Of a stretch of DNA of 64,000 nt, positions 17,401-26,384 are shown piece by piece. Made by a program: the position numbers and the translations under genes. The DNA is from Akkermansiaceae bacterium (GTDB taxonomy: Bacteria; Verrucomicrobiota; Verrucomicrobiia; Verrucomicrobiales; Akkermansiaceae). Under the pieces are notes generated by a model. It saw only the letters and a list, made by a program, of their open reading frames with translations. It made no database searches and was not told where the DNA came from. Where the stretch lies: NCBI GenBank assembly GCA_903934285.1, contig CAIZNN010000278.1, positions 47,124-111,123 on the forward strand, read 5' to 3'. Within the stretch, counting starts at the first letter, position 1. Each line of letters opens with the position of its first letter.

Positions 17401-18573
17401 ATGATGAGAATAGCCATATTTACCCGCTATCCGGCGACCCCACAACAACCGCGGGGCGGCGTGGAGTCAGTCGCAGTGGTGCTGGTGCGGGCCCTGGCGG
17501 CCATGGACGATTTGGACGTTCACGTGGTGACTTTGGAACGCGGCCGTAGAGCGACGGTGGTGGAACCTCACGACGGAGCAACGGTCCATCGCTTGGCCGG
17601 CTCGCGCTGGCCACAAATCGCTGACGTGCTGGGCGGGCCGGGCCGACGCCGTCTGATTGACTATGTCGTGCCCCTACAGCCCGACATCCTCCATTCCCAC
17701 GAAACCCATGGGCTGATGCTGGGTGACCTGACATTCCCACAGGTCTTTACGGTCCATGGCTTCGATACCGAAAACCTGCGGGCTGACGCCGCCCGATTTG
17801 TCGCCCTGCGGTCGCGATTGTGGGCCAACGTGGAGCGCCGGGGGCTGGCACGCCAGCGGCACATCATTTCCATCACTCCTTACGTGCGCCGGTTGATCGA
17901 GCCACTGACGGATGCCACCATCCACGACATCGACAACCCGGTGGAAGAGCGGTTCTTCGCCGTCACCCCCGCCCCGCAAAGCCGGCGCGTGCTATGCGTG
18001 GGCTGGCTCAACGAACGCAAGAACACGCTGGGAGCAATCGAAGCCTTCGCCCTGGCCGTGGCGCGCGGGGCCGAAGGCACGCTGGTGATCGCCGGACAGG
18101 CCAAGGAACCGACCTATCATCAGAAGGTTTTGGATTGCATCGCCCGCCACAAGCTCGCGGCCCGGGTTGAGTTGCTAGGCCACATCGACCACGGGCGGCT
18201 GATGGAGGAACTGGGCAAGGCGGCCGTGTTCCTCCTACCGTCGAGGCAGGAGAACTCACCGATGGCCATTGCCGAGGCGATGGCCGCCGGCCTGCCTGTC
18301 ATCGCCTCCAACCGCTGCGGCATGCCCTTCATGGTCGCCGAAAATGAGACCGGCTTCCTGATTGACCCGGACGACACCGCCCAAGTCGCCGGGCGCCTTA
18401 AACAACTTCTCCAAGACCCCGCCGCAGCCCGGCGAATGGGCCGGGCCGGACGCCTCGTCGCCGAGCAGCGCTTTGCCCCGTGGAAGGTCGCCGAGCAAAC
18501 CCGGGCGCTGTACCAGAAACTTGTCAATTCTCCTGACGTCCCGCGGCATGGATCCGAAAATTCCCGCTTTTAG
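17401..18573 (+). CDS. GT4-family glycosyltransferase
   Basis: This 390-residue GT-B enzyme has GGVESVAVVLVRALAAMDD at the N-terminus, VFTVHGFDTENLR in the acceptor domain, RVLCVGWLNERKNTLGAIEAF at the start of the donor domain, and LPSRQENSPMAIAEAMAAG as the E-x7-E nucleotide-sugar signature. The start is ATGATG at 17401, with either codon possible. It follows a 156-bp gap with an inverted repeat, so it may begin a new transcript. The sugar donor cannot be read from the sequence. Confidence 0.87.
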   Translation: MMRIAIFTRYPATPQQPRGGVESVAVVLVRALAAMDDLDVHVVTLERGRRATVVEPHDGATVHRLAGSRWPQIADVLGGPGRRRLIDYVVPLQPDILHSHETHGLMLGDLTFPQVFTVHGFDTENLRADAARFVALRSRLWANVERRGLARQRHIISITPYVRRLIEPLTDATIHDIDNPVEERFFAVTPAPQSRRVLCVGWLNERKNTLGAIEAFALAVARGAEGTLVIAGQAKEPTYHQKVLDCIARHKLAARVELLGHIDHGRLMEELGKAAVFLLPSRQENSPMAIAEAMAAGLPVIASNRCGMPFMVAENETGFLIDPDDTAQVAGRLKQLLQDPAAARRMGRAGRLVAEQRFAPWKVAEQTRALYQKLVNSPDVPRHGSENSRF

Positions 18574-18686
18574 AGCTTGCTTCGGGAAAATTCAAGGGTA
18601 TTTTCCATTCCGCCGTGGGAAGGGAACCTCGTGTTTCCATCCCGGAGTCAAATCGAAAGAAGCATTTCAAAGACAGGAGTAAGCCG

Positions 18687-20414
18687 ATGAAACACATGAT
18701 TCTTCTTATAGGTCTGCTGATGACGCTCCAGAGCACGGGAGCCACTTGGGTTCCGCCGCTCGGGATTCCTGAGCCTCAGTTTGGCATTAATGAACAAGCA
18801 CCTTCGCGGCCGGCGGCTTGGCCGGGGGCCGCATCGGTTGACAGCTATTACATCGACAACACGCATCCGAGCGCAACCGATACGGCCAATGCCTACGGTT
18901 ATCCAAACAAACCCAGAATGACAATCCCAGACAGATTGATTGTGGTGGCCAATTCCCTTGTTGAGATTCATGGCGGACCCTATTTGACGACAACTACATC
19001 TTATGCGTGGGGCATCAACTCATCCACAACCAATCCTCCAACGAGTCTCGCCCCGGCATTTATTCGGGGATTCGACAATGTGGTGATCGGGGCCTCCCAA
19101 GCCGCCATTAATGCGGGTGCGCAGTCCCGGATTGACATCGGCAGGACGGACTTTCGTTATACTATTATCGAGGGGATTCATTTTAAGCTGCTGGTGGGAA
19201 TCATGGGCTCTACAGCCCATCACGCCTGCATTAGGAATTGCGAGTCGAGCGAAACTCTCGGCTGCGCAATGGGCGTGGGTCCGTTTGAGGCAGGGACCAT
19301 TCATGACATTGTTTTCTATAACAACCGGATCCACGACACGGCATATTGGGATTCCATCGATAGAGATTGGGATTATCACGGGATAGGAATAGATACCTAT
19401 GGCAGGACTGCCGCGACATCACTGTACAACGTATGGGTGTTGGACAACACGTTTTATCATTGCAGCGGCGACTCGGTGCAAGTCAACGCAAGCACAGCTG
19501 GCCACGCCGCCCTTCACCATGTATACATCGGCCGAAACACAGCCTATGCCAATAGGCAGTCTGGCTTCTGGGTTAAACAGGCCAGTCATGTAATCATATC
19601 GCAAAACGTCATCCACACCATGACAGAGCACGGGCCACAACCGGGAAATGGCATTGGTTCCCAATATGGCTCCGATAATTTATGGATCATATTCAACGAA
19701 ATATATGATTGTGCCTTTGGCATCAGACAGTCTGACACAGGCGCGGGTTTTGCGGATCATAACGCCTATTACGTTGGCAATTACATCCATGATGCGAATC
19801 AACTCAATGATAGCAGCCACTGGCAAAGCCCGTCGGGATGGGGGATCTCATTCTGGTCGGGTGGCCTTAACAGGCATGTGGTGGACAACACCATTGTCAA
19901 TGTGTACGGCGGAATCGAAATGATACAGGCTGGGCCGGTGTACGGGAAAGGCAATCTGATCTACAACCTGAAGCCTAATGAATTCCCGCTGATATTCGGC
20001 ACCTATCGCAGTCACATCGAATGCGGCGGAGATGGAGTCAATGTTGATTTCGTGAATTGTCTGCTCTATGGTAATGCCGGAGGGGCGTCACAGTTGGCCA
20101 GAGTCAAGTGGCTCGGGACGCAATATACCACTTTATCGTCCGCGCGAACCGCTCTCGGAAAGTTGGCAAATTGCGTCGAGGCTGCCCCACTGATGAACGG
20201 CGTTAAATTGCAGGCTAACAGCCCTGCAATTGATGCGGGAACGCAATCGGATGTGTATCAAAAGTTTCAGGATTTGTATGGGATTAACATCCGGCGGGGC
20301 TTTAACGGAGGCGTACGACCGTCCGGCGCGGGCTGGGATATCGGCGCGTGCGAATACGATCATGCGCCCATTCCCGCGCCGAAGGGATTCCGGCAGGAGC
20401 CCTTGCCTAGATGA
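18687..20414 (+). CDS. Secreted right-handed parallel beta-helix protein
   Basis: The start at 18687 is preceded by GACAGGAGT about 8 bp upstream, a good ribosome binding site, and is followed by a signal peptide (MKHMILLIGLLMTLQSTGA). The 575-residue protein has repeated NN/HNV-type turns (FYNNRIHDT, VLDNTFYHC, VYIGRNTAY, IISQNVIHT, IIFNEIYDC, YVGNYIHDA) spaced about 20-30 residues apart, the pattern of pectate-lyase-like beta-helices. It may be a periplasmic or outer EPS lyase or epimerase; catalytic residues are not identified. No PEP-CTERM tail is seen. Its base use is more AT-rich than the flanking genes. Confidence 0.78.
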   Translation: MKHMILLIGLLMTLQSTGATWVPPLGIPEPQFGINEQAPSRPAAWPGAASVDSYYIDNTHPSATDTANAYGYPNKPRMTIPDRLIVVANSLVEIHGGPYLTTTTSYAWGINSSTTNPPTSLAPAFIRGFDNVVIGASQAAINAGAQSRIDIGRTDFRYTIIEGIHFKLLVGIMGSTAHHACIRNCESSETLGCAMGVGPFEAGTIHDIVFYNNRIHDTAYWDSIDRDWDYHGIGIDTYGRTAATSLYNVWVLDNTFYHCSGDSVQVNASTAGHAALHHVYIGRNTAYANRQSGFWVKQASHVIISQNVIHTMTEHGPQPGNGIGSQYGSDNLWIIFNEIYDCAFGIRQSDTGAGFADHNAYYVGNYIHDANQLNDSSHWQSPSGWGISFWSGGLNRHVVDNTIVNVYGGIEMIQAGPVYGKGNLIYNLKPNEFPLIFGTYRSHIECGGDGVNVDFVNCLLYGNAGGASQLARVKWLGTQYTTLSSARTALGKLANCVEAAPLMNGVKLQANSPAIDAGTQSDVYQKFQDLYGINIRRGFNGGVRPSGAGWDIGACEYDHAPIPAPKGFRQEPLPR

Positions 20415-20449
20415 ACTGGAGTCGCATGAATCCGAAGGAGAACTCCGCC

Positions 20450-21157
20450 ATGAAATCAGCCACTGCATACTTTACCGACGATACGGAACAGTTTGCAGCC
20501 AATTACAGGAGCAAGCCATCCTTCAATGATCGGCTTAATCTCTTTCAAGCGGCCGTCCAAAGATCCGCGCCCATTCCAGCGAAAGTATTGGACTTCGGCT
20601 GCGGCCCTGGGGTGATCGCAACCGCCGTATCGCGACAGGGTTACGATGTTCTTGGGACTGACGGTTCCGTGGGAATGGTGGAAAGATCAAACTCCGCCGC
20701 TACCGCTGCCGACCTGGATAATTTGCGATTCGAGTTGGTGAGTGCGACAACCGCAAAATTTCCCACGGAGCATTTCGACGTCATCATCTGCTCCAGCGTC
20801 ATCGAGTACTTGTCGGAAGATATGGCTGTCCTTAGCCACCTGGTGGATTCTCTAAAGTTTGGGGGATCCCTGCTCGTGTCCGTTCCAAATGCTCGGAGTC
20901 TTATCGGGATTGCTGAACGGTCGGTTCGGTGTCTGCGCCGTTTCTGTCGGCTCGATATTGGACGACATTTTGATTATTCCCTCCGCCACTATTCGCCCAC
21001 CCGGTTTGCCGCTCAGTTATCCTCGCTCGGCTTGGAGGTACAACGACGGACCTCCTTCGAGTTCCCCTTGTTTGGGCATGCGGGTGTTCGTCTCTCCCGA
21101 ATTCACGCATTGGGCGCGATGATTCTCTTTGAGGCCAGGCGCACTCGGCTTCTGTGA
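20450..21157 (+). CDS. SAM-dependent methyltransferase (class I)
   Basis: The 235-residue protein has the SAM motif VLDFGCGPGVIATAVSRQG and VLGTDGSVGMVERSN, then FDVIICSSVIEYLSED. The start at 20450 has AAGGAG about 11 bp upstream and gives the usual family N-terminus. An upstream ATG at 20411 overlaps the preceding stop (ATGA) and would add 13 residues; either is possible. It is followed directly by a GT4 gene whose earliest GTG overlaps its stop. Likely role: methylation of an EPS sugar or terminal residue. Confidence 0.8.
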   Translation: MKSATAYFTDDTEQFAANYRSKPSFNDRLNLFQAAVQRSAPIPAKVLDFGCGPGVIATAVSRQGYDVLGTDGSVGMVERSNSAATAADLDNLRFELVSATTAKFPTEHFDVIICSSVIEYLSEDMAVLSHLVDSLKFGGSLLVSVPNARSLIGIAERSVRCLRRFCRLDIGRHFDYSLRHYSPTRFAAQLSSLGLEVQRRTSFEFPLFGHAGVRLSRIHALGAMILFEARRTRLL

Positions 21158-21189
21158 ATGATTGCCATCCCGGTTGCACAAAGCCGCCT

Positions 21190-22344
21190 ATGCCAAAAAT
21201 CGCCATGCGGGTCATTATCGTTCGTGATCGGGCCTCGTCAGGTGGTGGTATTCACAACTATTATCAGGCCGTGACAAGGCATCTCGGGGTGCGCCATCGG
21301 TTTGTCGATGTCGGCCGACCGCACAGCTATTACGGCACTGAAAGCCGCGGTTGGTTTGTCCGCATGCCAACGCCAGTGAGACTGGTCTGCGATTGGGTGA
21401 CCCTTGTGGTCAAGATGATCGGATGGCCGGGACTCGTGCATTTGAACGCGTGCCTTGATCCTGTGGAACTGCGCTCGTTGCGACGCGATGCGGTGAATCT
21501 CTGCCTGGCCAAGCTGTTTCGTCGGCCGGTGATTGTTTTTTGGCGCGGTTGGGATAACGATGCCTGCGGAACTCCGGAGTTCCCTTGTGGGAACGGCGGT
21601 TGGATGAGCCGGGTCTATCGCTGGGCAGATGCTCATATCGTTCTCGCAAGTGACTTTAGGGATGACCTGAGGCGTTGGGGGTTCAATAGCCCGATTCATC
21701 TCCAAACCACCGTTGTGGCAGACTCCATTCTTGATGGCCTTGAGGCTGCGCATCCCGTTCGTGATGCTAGAGTGTTTAGATTGCTGTTCCTTTCGCGGGT
21801 TGAGGTGGCGAAGGGAGTCTTGGAATTGCTCGATGCCTTCGCCCTGCTCAATCAGCGCCAACCCGGGCGTTACCATCTCACCATCGCCGGGGACGGTCCG
21901 GATTTGGAACTTCTCAAGCAGAGGGCAGCGGTCCCTGGCTTGTCGAATATCGATTTTGCCGGTTATGTGGAAGGGCAACACAAGTATGGCTGCTACGCCG
22001 AAGCGGACGCCTTCTGTTTTCTGAGCTACACTGAAGGCATGCCCAACGCAGTGCTGGAGGCGATGGCGGCGGGACTGCCGTTGGTGTCGAGCGATGCCGG
22101 CGGTCTCAAGGACATCCTCGAGGAGGGGGTAACCGGTTACATCGTCGCGCAGGACCGCTCCAAAATGGTGGGTGAGAGGTTTGCGCCCGAGGATGTGGCC
22201 GAGCGGATCGGACGTCTGGCGGCCTCAGGGGAGGCGTGCCGGAGGATCGGAGGGCACAACCGGCAATACGCCCGGGAGCGGTTTTCGGCGACCAAGGTTG
22301 CATCAAGGCTAGAAGCGATTTACCGGGAAGTTCTCGGACTTTGA
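21190..22344 (+). CDS. GT4-family glycosyltransferase (parent of a decayed copy)
   Basis: This 384-residue GT-B enzyme has GGGIHNYYQAVTRHL at the N-terminus, FRLLFLSRVEVAKGVLELL at the donor domain, and FLSYTEGMPNAVLEAMAAG as the nucleotide-sugar signature, then SSDAGGLKDILEEG. The start at 21190 is preferred, but a GTG at 21154 overlapping the previous stop, or an ATG at 21205, is possible. The last 240 bp of the gene and 87 bp beyond its stop occur again, decayed, at 26385-26711. Confidence 0.84.
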   Translation: MPKIAMRVIIVRDRASSGGGIHNYYQAVTRHLGVRHRFVDVGRPHSYYGTESRGWFVRMPTPVRLVCDWVTLVVKMIGWPGLVHLNACLDPVELRSLRRDAVNLCLAKLFRRPVIVFWRGWDNDACGTPEFPCGNGGWMSRVYRWADAHIVLASDFRDDLRRWGFNSPIHLQTTVVADSILDGLEAAHPVRDARVFRLLFLSRVEVAKGVLELLDAFALLNQRQPGRYHLTIAGDGPDLELLKQRAAVPGLSNIDFAGYVEGQHKYGCYAEADAFCFLSYTEGMPNAVLEAMAAGLPLVSSDAGGLKDILEEGVTGYIVAQDRSKMVGERFAPEDVAERIGRLAASGEACRRIGGHNRQYARERFSATKVASRLEAIYREVLGL

Positions 22345-22431
22345 CCGACAAACGATAATACTGGTGCAGACGCTGAGAAGCAATTGTTTCAGGTTGATGT
22401 CGCGTGCATGGCCCGAGAGAGTCACTGAGCG
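22105..22431 (+). repeat. Left copy of a ~327-bp direct repeat (GT4 3' end plus flank)
   Basis: This segment runs from CTCAAGGACATCCTCGAGGA inside the GT4 gene to CACTGAGCG after its stop. The second copy is at 26385-26711 in the same orientation. By eye about four of five bases match, with small indels, and the match continues about 87 bp past the GT4 stop, so DNA rather than a protein domain was duplicated. The two copies bracket the HAD-UbiA, DprE1-like and DprE2-like genes. Confidence 0.8.
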
Positions 22432-22677
22432 AGCGTCAATTAGATTGATCTGGAGGCGAGGTGAAAGGGGGTATCTTCGCTGCATCCGAAGAGGACACGT
22501 GGGTGATGGTCGGTAAAGAACGTTTGGTCCCACTCCTGTCCCATTGATAACTGTCAATATCTCCCTCAGCCATGTCACGCCCATCTATCGCCGGGCCCGG
22601 CACGGAGACACCGGTTCACGCGCCTGCCTGAATCTGGCCACCCGAGTTCGCTGTGCTGCCACAAATCGCCAACTTCC
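22432..22677. other. Intergenic remainder before the HAD-UbiA gene
   Basis: Beyond the repeat copy, this 246-bp part of the 333-bp gap holds no open frame with family similarity, no clear terminator and no recognisable promoter. AAGGGGG at about 22461 and an ATG-free stretch before 22678 were checked. Confidence 0.5.
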
Positions 22678-24186
22678 ATGAACCCGATCCTCATGACCCA
22701 GCAGTGTTCCGAGCGCCACCAACCGGCTACCAAAATGCCTGTACCGCTCTTCGTTGACCTTGACGAGACCTTGATCCGGGTGGACTTGCTCGTCGAATCC
22801 GCCAGCCAATTGCTGTGTCGGAAGCCGTGGCTCGTGCTGCCATTGGCGGCGCAGGTGCTGGCGGGCGATCGTTCCCGCCTCAAGGACTGGCTGGCAGAAC
22901 GAACGATGATCGATCCGACCCGACTGCCTTACCGACAAGAGGTCCTGGACCTGATTGCCAAGCGGCGGTCGGCGGGGGCGACGGTCGTGCTGGCCACCGC
23001 ATCCCACCGCAAGCACGCCGAGGCGATCGCGGCACACCTCGGGTGCTTTGACCACGTGTTGGCCACCAACGGGGGACCCAACCTGAAGGCGGCGGCTAAA
23101 CTGGCGGCCATTCGAAAGGAACTTGACCGGATTGGCGCCGACCGTTTTGACTATGTGGGCGACTGCGAGGCGGACTTACCGATCTTCCAGCACGCCGATC
23201 AGAGTTTCCTGTTCGGGCATTCCCACTCGTGGCCAGCACGCTGTCTTGCCCGACTGCCGGAAACACGCGTGATCGGCAACGAACCGCCCGATTGGCGGAA
23301 CTACCTCCGCCAACTCCGCCCACACCAGTGGTCGAAGAACGCTCTTTTGCTGGTACCGCTGTTCCTGGCCCACAAGTGGCTGCACCCGGAGTTGCTCATG
23401 CCTGTTCTGTTAGCAATCGTCTGTTTTTGTCTTGCCGCTTCCGGGGTTTATGCGTTCAACGATTTCGTGGATGTGGAACGGGATCGGCGTCATCCGACCA
23501 AGCGCTTCCGTCCGCTAGCCGGCGGGACCATTCCCCTGTGGCAGGCACCGTTCATCGCGGCCGCGCTTCTCATGGCGGGCGTCGGCGGTGCTTTCTGGTT
23601 GCTCGGCCCGGCATTCGCACTGATCTTGGTGGGCTACGTCGTCATCAATGGAGCCTACAGTGGCGGACTGAAACGCAAACCGATCATCGATGTGGTGCTG
23701 CTCACCCTGATGTATGTCATTCGGATCCTCGCCGGTGGCGTGGCGGCGGACCTGCCCGTGACCGATTGGTTGCTCTCGTTCGGGCTCTTTTTCTTCCTTT
23801 CGCTAGCCTTCGGCAAACGCTATCAGGAACTGGCCGAAGCCAAGCTTGGGGACGATGCTCAGGGGCAGACGATTCGTGGCTATCAGGTGGGCGATTTGAG
23901 CCTCATCGAAAGCGCGGGCATCAGCTCGGGACTGGTAGCGGTGCTGGTGTTGGCGCTCTTCCTTCGCAGCCCGGACGTGACCGCGCTTTATCACAGCCCG
24001 AGACTCCTCTGGCTCCTTTGCCCGCTGATTCTCTACTGGTTGGGACGCTTCTGGATCGTCACGATCCGTGGCACGATGCACGACGATCCGGTTATCTTCG
24101 CACTGAAAGACCGCACCAGTTATGTAATCGGGTTGTTCATGGCGAGCATCGTACTTGCCGCTCATGCGTTCACCCTCTCATTCTAA
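22678..24186 (+). CDS. HAD phosphatase-UbiA prenyltransferase fusion (polyprenyl-phosphoribose synthase candidate)
   Basis: Residues about 20-205 form a HAD domain with the nucleophile motif VDLDET (D27, D29), VVLATASHRKHAE and a YVGDCEADLPIF acid loop. Residues about 215-502 form a UbiA-type prenyltransferase with the first Asp-rich motif NDFVDVERDRRHP (N261, D262, D265, D269), GLKRKPIIDVVLLT and about nine membrane helices. In mycobacteria the UbiA protein Rv3806c joins phosphoribosyl pyrophosphate to decaprenyl phosphate and a separate phosphatase acts next; here a HAD domain is fused and could do that step (inference). DprE1- and DprE2-like genes follow directly. An alternative start is the ATG at 22735. 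Confidence 0.83.
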   Translation: MNPILMTQQCSERHQPATKMPVPLFVDLDETLIRVDLLVESASQLLCRKPWLVLPLAAQVLAGDRSRLKDWLAERTMIDPTRLPYRQEVLDLIAKRRSAGATVVLATASHRKHAEAIAAHLGCFDHVLATNGGPNLKAAAKLAAIRKELDRIGADRFDYVGDCEADLPIFQHADQSFLFGHSHSWPARCLARLPETRVIGNEPPDWRNYLRQLRPHQWSKNALLLVPLFLAHKWLHPELLMPVLLAIVCFCLAASGVYAFNDFVDVERDRRHPTKRFRPLAGGTIPLWQAPFIAAALLMAGVGGAFWLLGPAFALILVGYVVINGAYSGGLKRKPIIDVVLLTLMYVIRILAGGVAADLPVTDWLLSFGLFFFLSLAFGKRYQELAEAKLGDDAQGQTIRGYQVGDLSLIESAGISSGLVAVLVLALFLRSPDVTALYHSPRLLWLLCPLILYWLGRFWIVTIRGTMHDDPVIFALKDRTSYVIGLFMASIVLAAHAFTLSF

Positions 24187-24187
24187 T

Positions 24188-25582
24188 ATGAACTCGAATA
24201 TGAACTCGATGAATACCACCGTGAACAAGAGCCAACTGAGCGGCTGGGGCGGTTACCGTCCCATCGAATGCCGGGTCGCGGCGCCCGCCTCACGCTCGGC
24301 ATTGCGCCAGATGGTCGCGGACCGTCAAAGCCATCCCCGACTGCTCATGCGGGGACTCGGGCGGTCCTACGGAGACTCCGCCGTCGAACCGACTGGCACC
24401 GTGCTGCTCCAGAACAATCTGAACCGGGTGAGGTCATTCGATCACGCGACCGGGTTGCTCCGCTGCGAGGCGGGCGTAACGCTCGAGGACATCATTCACG
24501 TAGTGCTACCGCACGGGTGGTTCCTGCCGACGACCCCGGGGACCAAGTTCGTCACGCTGGGTGGCGCCATTGCGGCGGACGTGCATGGCAAGAACCACCA
24601 TGTCGACGGCACCTTCGGTCGATGGGTCCAGCGGCTGAACCTGCTGCTGGCGGACGGTTCGGAGTGCGAGTGCAGCCCGCTGGAGCACCCGGAGCTGTTC
24701 TGGGCCACCATCGGCGGGATGGGCCTAACCGGGGTAATCGTCGAGGCGGAGTTGCAGTTGCGCCGCTGCCCCAGCGCCTACTACCACGTGAGCTACCGAC
24801 GCTGCCGCAATCTCGATGCCACCCTCGAAGTGCTCGCCGAGACGGACAATTCGTTCACCTACTCGGTAGGCTGGATCGATTGCCTCGGCCGCGGTGACCG
24901 ACTCGGGCGCTCGATCCTGATGCTCGGCAACGACGCCCAAGCCGGGGACTTGTCTGGCGAACTACGCGATCATCCGTTCCACGTCCCGCCAACACGTCGC
25001 AAACGGGTCCCGCTGTATTTTCCGAATTTTGCGCTCAACCGACTCTCGGTATCCGCCTTCAATTACCTCTACTATGCCGTCCATCCAGACCGCGAGGTGG
25101 TGGTCGACTACGACAGCTATTTCTATCCGCTCGATGGTATCCACGACTGGAACCGGATCTATGGCCGTCGAGGATTCGTCCAATATCAGGCACTCTTTCC
25201 GCAGGCGACGGCCGAACGCGGGCTCCGGCGGGCACTTGAGACACTCGCCGCCTTCGGTCTCGCTTCGTTTCTCGCCGTGATCAAGCGCAGTGGGCCCGCG
25301 AACCCTGCCCCCCTGTCGTATCTCTTCGATGGTTACACGCTGGCACTCGACATCCCAAACGTCGGGCCCCGCATGTTGGAGATGGCCCGCCAGCTCGATG
25401 ACATCTTGCTCGCCGAAGGCGGCCGACTTTACCTCGCGAAGGATTCGCTGATGTCCCCCGACACCTTCCGGGCGATGTATCCACGACTCGGCCAATTCCT
25501 GTCCGTCAAGCGGTCCGTGGATCCCGATAACCGCTTCACGTCGGCCCAGGCGCGGCGTGTGGGCCTACTACCATCCTCATGA
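24188..25582 (+). CDS. dprE1: FAD-dependent decaprenylphosphoryl-ribose 2-oxidase-like enzyme
   Basis: The ATG at 24188 lies 1 bp after the previous stop; 464 residues. The FAD domain shows GLGRSYGDSAVEP, GVTLEDIIHVVLPHG, TPGTKFVTLGGAIAADVHGK and HGKNHHVDGTFG at residues 133-144, where H133 matches the FAD-linked His of mycobacterial DprE1, then WATIGGMGLTGVI. The substrate domain has FLAVIKRSGPANPAPLSYLF. The residue matching the benzothiazinone-reactive cysteine of M. tuberculosis DprE1 (387 there) is Ala386 here. The family oxidises polyprenyl-phosphoryl-ribose at C2 as the first half of ribose-to-arabinose epimerisation. A 4-bp ATGA overlap links it to the next gene. Confidence 0.88.
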   Translation: MNSNMNSMNTTVNKSQLSGWGGYRPIECRVAAPASRSALRQMVADRQSHPRLLMRGLGRSYGDSAVEPTGTVLLQNNLNRVRSFDHATGLLRCEAGVTLEDIIHVVLPHGWFLPTTPGTKFVTLGGAIAADVHGKNHHVDGTFGRWVQRLNLLLADGSECECSPLEHPELFWATIGGMGLTGVIVEAELQLRRCPSAYYHVSYRRCRNLDATLEVLAETDNSFTYSVGWIDCLGRGDRLGRSILMLGNDAQAGDLSGELRDHPFHVPPTRRKRVPLYFPNFALNRLSVSAFNYLYYAVHPDREVVVDYDSYFYPLDGIHDWNRIYGRRGFVQYQALFPQATAERGLRRALETLAAFGLASFLAVIKRSGPANPAPLSYLFDGYTLALDIPNVGPRMLEMARQLDDILLAEGGRLYLAKDSLMSPDTFRAMYPRLGQFLSVKRSVDPDNRFTSAQARRVGLLPSS

Positions 25583-26331
25583 GGCAAACCTATCTCATTC
25601 TCGGTGCCACCTCGGGCATTGCCAAGGCAATCGCGCGAGCTCTTGCGCGGCACGGCCACGACCTCATCCTGGCAGGCCGATCCGCAGAGGAAGTCGCCCT
25701 CTCGGCGGCAGACCTCGAGGCCCGCTTCCAGATCCGCGCCAGGCCGCTCGAGTTCGACGCCACCCGCGCCGACCATGTGCTCGGCGTGCTTGCAGCCGCG
25801 ATGGAGTGCAACGACGGCGATCTCCCCGAAGGAGTGGTGTTGGCTTATGGCGTGATGTTTCCCCAGTCGGAGAGCGAGGCCAATCTCGAGTGCTTGGCGC
25901 AAACCATAGAGGTTAACTTCGGCTCTGCGGCCAGGGTCCTACAGGCGTTCGGCAGCGCCTTTGCCCAACGCGGCAGCGGCGTCATCGTCGGCATCTCGTC
26001 GGTGGCCGGCGACCGCGGACGCGGCAGCAACTATCACTATGGCGCCTCGAAGGCCGCACTCACAGTGTTCCTCGACGGGATGCGACACCGCCTTCGTGCC
26101 TCAGGCGTCCACGTTTGCACCGTCCTCCCCGGGTTCGTCGCCACGCCGATGACTTACGGCATCGTCGACCCGGCCTCGCCCCTCTGCGCACAGCCCGAAC
26201 AAGTCGCGCGGGATGTCCTCAAAGCGATTGATCGCAAGCGCGGTCGCGTTTACACGATTTGGTGGTGGCGGTGGATCATGACCGTCATCCGCCACCTGCC
26301 CGAAGCCGTGTTCCTGCGAACCAATCTCTGA
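25579..26331 (+). CDS. dprE2: SDR-family reductase, DprE2-like
   Basis: The 250-residue short-chain dehydrogenase has the NAD(P) motif ILGATSGIAKAIARALARHG, an SDR-type ISSVAGDRGRGS with the catalytic Ser, and Y154-G-A-S-K158. The position after a DprE1-like gene with an ATGA overlap, and the general resemblance to mycobacterial DprE2, make the 2-keto reduction to polyprenyl-phosphoryl-arabinose the likely reaction. The hydrophobic C-terminus (WWWRWIMTVIRHLPEAVFL) suggests membrane association, as expected for a lipid-linked substrate. Confidence 0.82.
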   Translation: MRQTYLILGATSGIAKAIARALARHGHDLILAGRSAEEVALSAADLEARFQIRARPLEFDATRADHVLGVLAAAMECNDGDLPEGVVLAYGVMFPQSESEANLECLAQTIEVNFGSAARVLQAFGSAFAQRGSGVIVGISSVAGDRGRGSNYHYGASKAALTVFLDGMRHRLRASGVHVCTVLPGFVATPMTYGIVDPASPLCAQPEQVARDVLKAIDRKRGRVYTIWWWRWIMTVIRHLPEAVFLRTNL

Positions 26332-26384
26332 TGGGCGTGACCGGTGCGGACGTGTTCGGTGCCGGGAGCACCCATGTGGAGGCT

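Noticed and set aside
18585..18606. GGAAAAT-8-ATTTTCC hairpin after the GT4 gene as a terminator
   Set aside because: The stem is only 7 bp, AT-rich and without a T-run; too weak to call.
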